From Lachancea dasiensis (Eukaryota > Ascomycota > Saccharomycetes > Saccharomycetales > Saccharomycetaceae), in contig LT598459.1 in NCBI GenBank assembly GCA_900074725.1, positions 10,467 through 74,466 on the forward strand: 64,000 nt of DNA, in the 5' to 3' direction. Under the pieces are notes generated by a model. That model ran no database searches. It had not been told where the DNA came from and was given only the letters and a program-made list of their open reading frames with translations. The translations under genes were made by a program, and so were the position numbers. This document shows, one piece after another, positions 60,567 through 64,000 of this stretch (position 1 is the stretch's first letter; each line of letters begins with the position of its first letter).

Positions 60567-61940
60567 ATGCCTTCAGCGATATTAGACAAGAGGGAGACTG
60601 CTAATCCTTCAAAGCCCACTAACAGGGAGGCCAAACCTGGTGGATTGGGCCGTTCGAGATCAAATTCGAGTAGTGATGGGTCATCCAGTACATTACCATC
60701 ACAGGAATTCACGGTAAACACTGCAGCTCCCCGAAACAGATATACTCATATTGCAGTGCTCAAGTCGCTCAACAATACTTTTGAAACGAAGTTTTTGGTG
60801 ATTCCTTTCAGGCCAGACGGTTTGAAGCTGGGCAGACCTATTGCCAACCCCACGGTCGCACAAGGCGGTAAACAGGACTTGCAATCACAGGTGAGGCCTG
60901 ATAATGGAAACTTTGACTCGCGGGTTTTGTCACGAAACCATGCATCGCTCAGTTGCGAGCCTTTTTCCGGCAAGGTATACATACGGGATCTTAAGTCTTC
61001 CAATGGAACTTTTGTCAATGGAAATCGCATCACGCAAAGCGATGTAGAGCTGAAGGTTGGTGACATTATTGACTTGGGTACCGATATAGACGCGAAGTTC
61101 GAACATCGAAAAATCAGCGCGTTGCTAGAGGACATTTCAGTGATTCCATTGATAAATGACGATAGTGCATTGTTTGAAGGAACACTGGACGGGGCCAACG
61201 GGATAGCCAATGAAATCACAGGCTACACCAGCCCCTTCACACCCAATGCTCAGCGTGCCGCATTCGAAGCAGCCATGTTTGGCGACGTTAACAACCTGGA
61301 TCTCGAGGGTTCTTTACTAGGTTCAGAAACAGAAATTCTAAGTGGCATTTTCATTAATAACTCCATTGGCACCAGTCCGAATCTCATAAATGTTGTAAAG
61401 ACGTTGCTTACGGAGATATCACTGGAAAAGCACGAATATGAAAAGATGAAGTCTATAGAGAGGTTTTTGATTCAATTTTCTACAAGTTTAGAGCATATTA
61501 ACAAGTTGCAAGTCGAGAATAACGACCAGCAACTGGCGCACTTGCAAAATGCGTTGAAGCAGAAGCTAAACGAAAAGCACGAGAAACTCATGGTAGAGCA
61601 CATAGAGCAACTGAACGCCATGAGGGAAGAAAACTTGAAGCTGCGAAATTCTTTAGGAGAACAGCAGACCCGAGAGAATGATGTAGTTACTGATTTGAAG
61701 CGTGAAGTGGAAGACTTAAACACAAGATTAGAGGTAGAGTGCTTTAAAAACGCACAGCTTCGAAAAAGCCACGAGGACACAGGAAGCACACTTAAGCGTA
61801 CTCGAGAAGGCATTTCCCCAAAAAAGGTGAATGACATGGCAGAGAAAACGGGCATTAAACGGAACAAATCGACAATCTTGTTCAGTGCATTTACAATAGG
61901 AATTATCGCAGCTGCATTTCAGTATACTTCAAAAAGATGA
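60567..61940 (+). CDS. VPS64: FHA-domain tail-anchored protein, single VPS64/FAR10 gene
   Basis: 457 residues. Low-complexity N-terminus (about 1-55), then an FHA phosphothreonine-binding domain (about 65-165) with KLGRPIANP, the signature SRNHASLSCEP and SSNGTFVNGNRI. A middle region precedes a long coiled coil (about 295-420, LAHLQNALKQKLNEKHEKLM). A single hydrophobic C-terminal segment (STILFSAFTIGIIAAAFQ) with a short polar end acts as a tail anchor. S. cerevisiae has two ohnologues, VPS64/FAR9 (YDR200C) and FAR10 (YLR238W), members of the Far3-7-8-11 complex (STRIPAK-like) at the ER that promotes pheromone arrest and opposes TORC2. Here one gene sits between SPC19 (neighbour of VPS64) and LIP2 (neighbour of FAR10). 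Confidence 0.94.
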   Translation: MPSAILDKRETANPSKPTNREAKPGGLGRSRSNSSSDGSSSTLPSQEFTVNTAAPRNRYTHIAVLKSLNNTFETKFLVIPFRPDGLKLGRPIANPTVAQGGKQDLQSQVRPDNGNFDSRVLSRNHASLSCEPFSGKVYIRDLKSSNGTFVNGNRITQSDVELKVGDIIDLGTDIDAKFEHRKISALLEDISVIPLINDDSALFEGTLDGANGIANEITGYTSPFTPNAQRAAFEAAMFGDVNNLDLEGSLLGSETEILSGIFINNSIGTSPNLINVVKTLLTEISLEKHEYEKMKSIERFLIQFSTSLEHINKLQVENNDQQLAHLQNALKQKLNEKHEKLMVEHIEQLNAMREENLKLRNSLGEQQTRENDVVTDLKREVEDLNTRLEVECFKNAQLRKSHEDTGSTLKRTREGISPKKVNDMAEKTGIKRNKSTILFSAFTIGIIAAAFQYTSKR

Positions 61941-61959
61941 TAATATAATTCTACAATTT

Positions 61960-62940
61960 TTAATCTATATCTATATCATCTAGTTGTATCCTTTCCACGG
62001 TTTCAATCCCCAGTTTTCTGGCCAGTTCATTGGCAAACATGACCGCAACATCGTGTGTTGAGCAAGAGCTTTGTGGGAGCTGGTCCAGGACAGATGTAGC
62101 CTTTGTGCCCTGCAACCCGCACATTACAAAACCATTCATATACGATAGATCTGGGTTGACGTTGATGCATACACCATGAGATGTGATGGATCTTCTAACG
62201 TGAATGCCTATACTGGCGATCTTTTCCTCCTCATTGATCCAAACTCCAGTCTCAGACGTCTTGCGGGCTTCTAAGCCCAAAGCAGTACCATTTTGACCTC
62301 CGGGAACCTTTCTCAAAGTGCTAATGGTTGAATCTTCAATAGCCGACACCAAGCATTTTGCTGGAAAAGCATTGAAACTCTTCAGATCGAGTATCACATA
62401 TGCTACTACTTGCCCGGGGCCATGAAATGTGACTTGGCCACCTCTCTCTGCCTGAACAAATCTCGGAGGAGGATTATCAATTTGAGTTTTGGGAACGAAA
62501 GACTCAAATATAGCAATTTCCTCCGGGGTCACATCCTTCTTACTCCGCTTACCACCTGTGTAAGTGGGATCAAATTCAAATGTCAAGACCACGGGGTTGG
62601 GTTTCATCTGTAAGATATTCTTTAAAATAAGTTCCTCGTGTTCGTTGATTACAGCTCCCGGATGCTCTACTTCTAATTCTCTAAGTTTTCTGTCAATCTT
62701 CGACGTGAGATGCTTCATATCTAACTGTGCTCTTACAAAGTGTTCTTGTATCTTGAGACCCTTCTCGAAATTCATGGGCTTGACGAACTCTAGATGCCTC
62801 AGGGCTCTGGATGATTCTTCAACTGGAAAAGTGGTAGCCTTCCCGCTACAAGAGCTAGAAGACCTAGAGTTCACGTACGAGGCTCTTAAGCATTGTTGAA
62901 TTGACCATCTAGATTGCTTAAAAGTGATTCTTGGCGACAT
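61960..62940 (-). CDS. LIP2: Mitochondrial lipoyl(octanoyl)transferase
   Basis: 326 residues from the true ATG (MSPRITFKQSRWS; 328 in S. cerevisiae); five more codons upstream begin only with TTG. A basic presequence without acids is followed by the LipB fold with ERGGQVTFHGPGQVVAYVIL (substrate pocket), the catalytic lysine in EKIASIGIHVRRSITSHG, and the catalytic cysteine in FVMCGLQGTKATS. It transfers octanoyl from acyl carrier protein to the H protein and other lipoate-dependent enzymes in the matrix. Stops 19 bp from convergent VPS64; divergent from RKM2 with a PAC-like array between. Confidence 0.96.
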   Translation of the reverse strand: MSPRITFKQSRWSIQQCLRASYVNSRSSSSCSGKATTFPVEESSRALRHLEFVKPMNFEKGLKIQEHFVRAQLDMKHLTSKIDRKLRELEVEHPGAVINEHEELILKNILQMKPNPVVLTFEFDPTYTGGKRSKKDVTPEEIAIFESFVPKTQIDNPPPRFVQAERGGQVTFHGPGQVVAYVILDLKSFNAFPAKCLVSAIEDSTISTLRKVPGGQNGTALGLEARKTSETGVWINEEEKIASIGIHVRRSITSHGVCINVNPDLSYMNGFVMCGLQGTKATSVLDQLPQSSCSTHDVAVMFANELARKLGIETVERIQLDDIDID

Positions 62941-62999
62941 CTGGTTCTTTAACAATTGGTTTTGTATGTCAATAGGAATGAAAAGTATTTAAATGAAAT

Positions 63000-63038
63000 G
63001 CGATGAGATGAGATGAGATGCGTAGAGATGAGATGAAA
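63000..63038. promoter_or_regulatory. PAC-like GATGAG pentamer array between LIP2 and RKM2
   Basis: GCGATGAGAT (63000-63009) matches the PAC element consensus exactly, and the GATGA unit repeats in tandem to about 63020 and again at 63026-63036. PAC sites are bound by Dot6/Tod6 and mark ribosome-biogenesis promoters. The adjacent RKM2 methylates a ribosomal protein, so the match makes functional sense. Confidence 0.55.
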
Positions 63039-63071
63039 CGGCCCATTTGACATTTCGGCTTTAAAGAACGT

Positions 63072-64000
63072 ATGAAAGAAAACCACGAAGGGTCGGATTG
63101 GGATTTAAGAATCGCCAAACTTGTTAGCTGGCTGAAAAGCTCAGAGTACTTTAGAGTTAATGATAATGTGTTCTTGCAAGATACACCGGAATCAGGACGA
63201 GGACTTTACTTAAAAGCAGACACTGTTAGCAAAAACGATGTTGTGGTATCTATACCGAGCGAGTATCAGCTTAACTTTCACTCAGTCGTGTACCATATTT
63301 CGAAGTTCAACGCGGATTTGTACTTTGAGCGAGTAACTTGTTCGGATAACGATCGCGTTGAAGATGGTGGCGATCCGCGGTCAAAACTTTACAAGATTTT
63401 GACAACTAACGTAGTGTCGAAATTAAGCTCTTTCCAGCTGCTGTGTTTGTATATTATGTTCGAATGGAAATTGCTACCGTTTTTGAATGGTCCAGTGTCC
63501 TTTTGGAAGCCTTTCTTCGACGTCTTCCCAGCTGCAAGCGAACTTAAGAGCATTCCATCGAGCTGGGTTCTTTTACCCGAGTCATGCAATAAAGCACTTT
63601 TTGAATCTCTTCCAGCTGCATCCATGATACACGCTCAACGCATCGCGGACCAGGTACTTACAGACTGGCGAACGGTAAGTCCAGTATTGCAAATGTGGTC
63701 TAATGCCATCGAGGAACGTATACGACCCACAGTGAATGAACTTTTTCAGCACTTTGTTCATACCTATTTTGTGATCAACTCAAGATGCTTGTACATTGAT
63801 GTTCCTCTCAAGAAAAGCATTGCAGATAATTTTACAATGGTCCCCTTCGTAGACTTTCTGAATCACTCCTCAGATTCTGAGTTGTATTGTACACCGCGTA
63901 TTGAAGTTTTGAAGCGTGGTGTATGTGGTCTTGGGACATTCAACATTGTGGGTGGAAATTACAAATACAGCACCGTCGGTGAACAGATCCTCCTGAACTA
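63072..64000 (+). CDS. RKM2: SET-domain ribosomal protein lysine methyltransferase, 5' part, cut by the window edge
   Basis: The ATG at 63072 opens a frame that stays open to the last base (309 full codons of about 480 expected). It begins MKENHEGSDWDLRIAKLVSW and contains the split SET-domain features of the Rkm/Rubisco-methyltransferase class: GRGLYLKADTVSKNDVVVSI near residues 46-66, a long insert, then VPFVDFLNHSSDSELYCTP (about 257-275) with the NH pair that contacts S-adenosylmethionine. S. cerevisiae Rkm2 (YDR198C, 479 aa) trimethylates Rpl12 and lies next to VPS64. Here it follows LIP2, the pre-duplication arrangement. The C-terminal substrate-binding domain is beyond the edge. Confidence 0.93.
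   Translation, partial: MKENHEGSDWDLRIAKLVSWLKSSEYFRVNDNVFLQDTPESGRGLYLKADTVSKNDVVVSIPSEYQLNFHSVVYHISKFNADLYFERVTCSDNDRVEDGGDPRSKLYKILTTNVVSKLSSFQLLCLYIMFEWKLLPFLNGPVSFWKPFFDVFPAASELKSIPSSWVLLPESCNKALFESLPAASMIHAQRIADQVLTDWRTVSPVLQMWSNAIEERIRPTVNELFQHFVHTYFVINSRCLYIDVPLKKSIADNFTMVPFVDFLNHSSDSELYCTPRIEVLKRGVCGLGTFNIVGGNYKYSTVGEQILLN

Overview
This window is nuclear DNA of a budding yeast from the Saccharomycetaceae. The genes have almost no visible introns, TATA boxes and Zn2Cys6 regulators are common, there are copia-type (Ty1-like) solo LTRs, and every protein reads best against Saccharomyces cerevisiae families. The gene order is diagnostic. From about 15.8 kb to the right edge, genes that S. 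cerevisiae keeps on two ohnologous segments (YDR198C-YDR214W on chromosome IV and YLR228C-YLR239C on chromosome XII) are interleaved in a single series, and pairs that are duplicated in S. cerevisiae (UPC2/ECM22, EST1/EBS1, VPS64/FAR10) occur once. The species therefore branched before the whole-genome duplication. Lachancea fits best; Zygosaccharomyces or Torulaspora cannot be excluded by reading alone.

Layout. 0-15.6 kb is an accessory, transporter-rich and rearranged arm: the 3' end of an allantoate-permease-family MFS gene, a relic-rich stretch with a solo LTR, an OPT2 oligopeptide transporter, a 3.5 kb gene-free stretch, the branched-chain aminotransferase BAT1, a basic amino-acid permease, and a long-N-terminus HAD protein behind a GC-rich promoter that carries a perfect 17-bp inverted repeat. 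15.8-32 kb is the conserved block AHA1, UPC2/ECM22, TCP1, CDC42, GCD6, tRNA-Ile(UAU) with intron, a CYSTM protein (YDR210W type) and MSS4, all on the minus strand. 32.8-40.4 kb interrupts this block with an ornithine-cyclodeaminase-like gene, a solo LTR and an ENA-type sodium P-type ATPase. 40.5-64 kb resumes the ancestral order: BNA5, UME6, EST1/EBS1, a solo LTR, TOP3, MSC2, THI7, COQ4, RAV2, SPC19, VPS64/FAR10, LIP2 and the 5' part of RKM2.

Functions are mostly unrelated housekeeping: chaperones, translation initiation, polarity, phosphoinositide signalling, meiotic repression, telomere or RNA decay, topology, zinc, thiamine, coenzyme Q, V-ATPase assembly, kinetochore, vesicle traffic and lipoylation. 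Regulatory sequence that can be read directly includes a perfect three-unit heat-shock element before AHA1, paired TCACGTGA sites before MSC2, and a PAC-like GATGAG array between LIP2 and RKM2.

Several gene-free stretches contain broken, protein-like reading frames that look like gene relics, the best being upstream of UME6, upstream of TOP3, and on both sides of the first LTR. I could not identify their families. Start codons were checked base by base, and several genes were trimmed to the first true ATG (UPC2, GCD6, BNA5, TOP3, MSC2, LIP2 and the cyclodeaminase-like gene).
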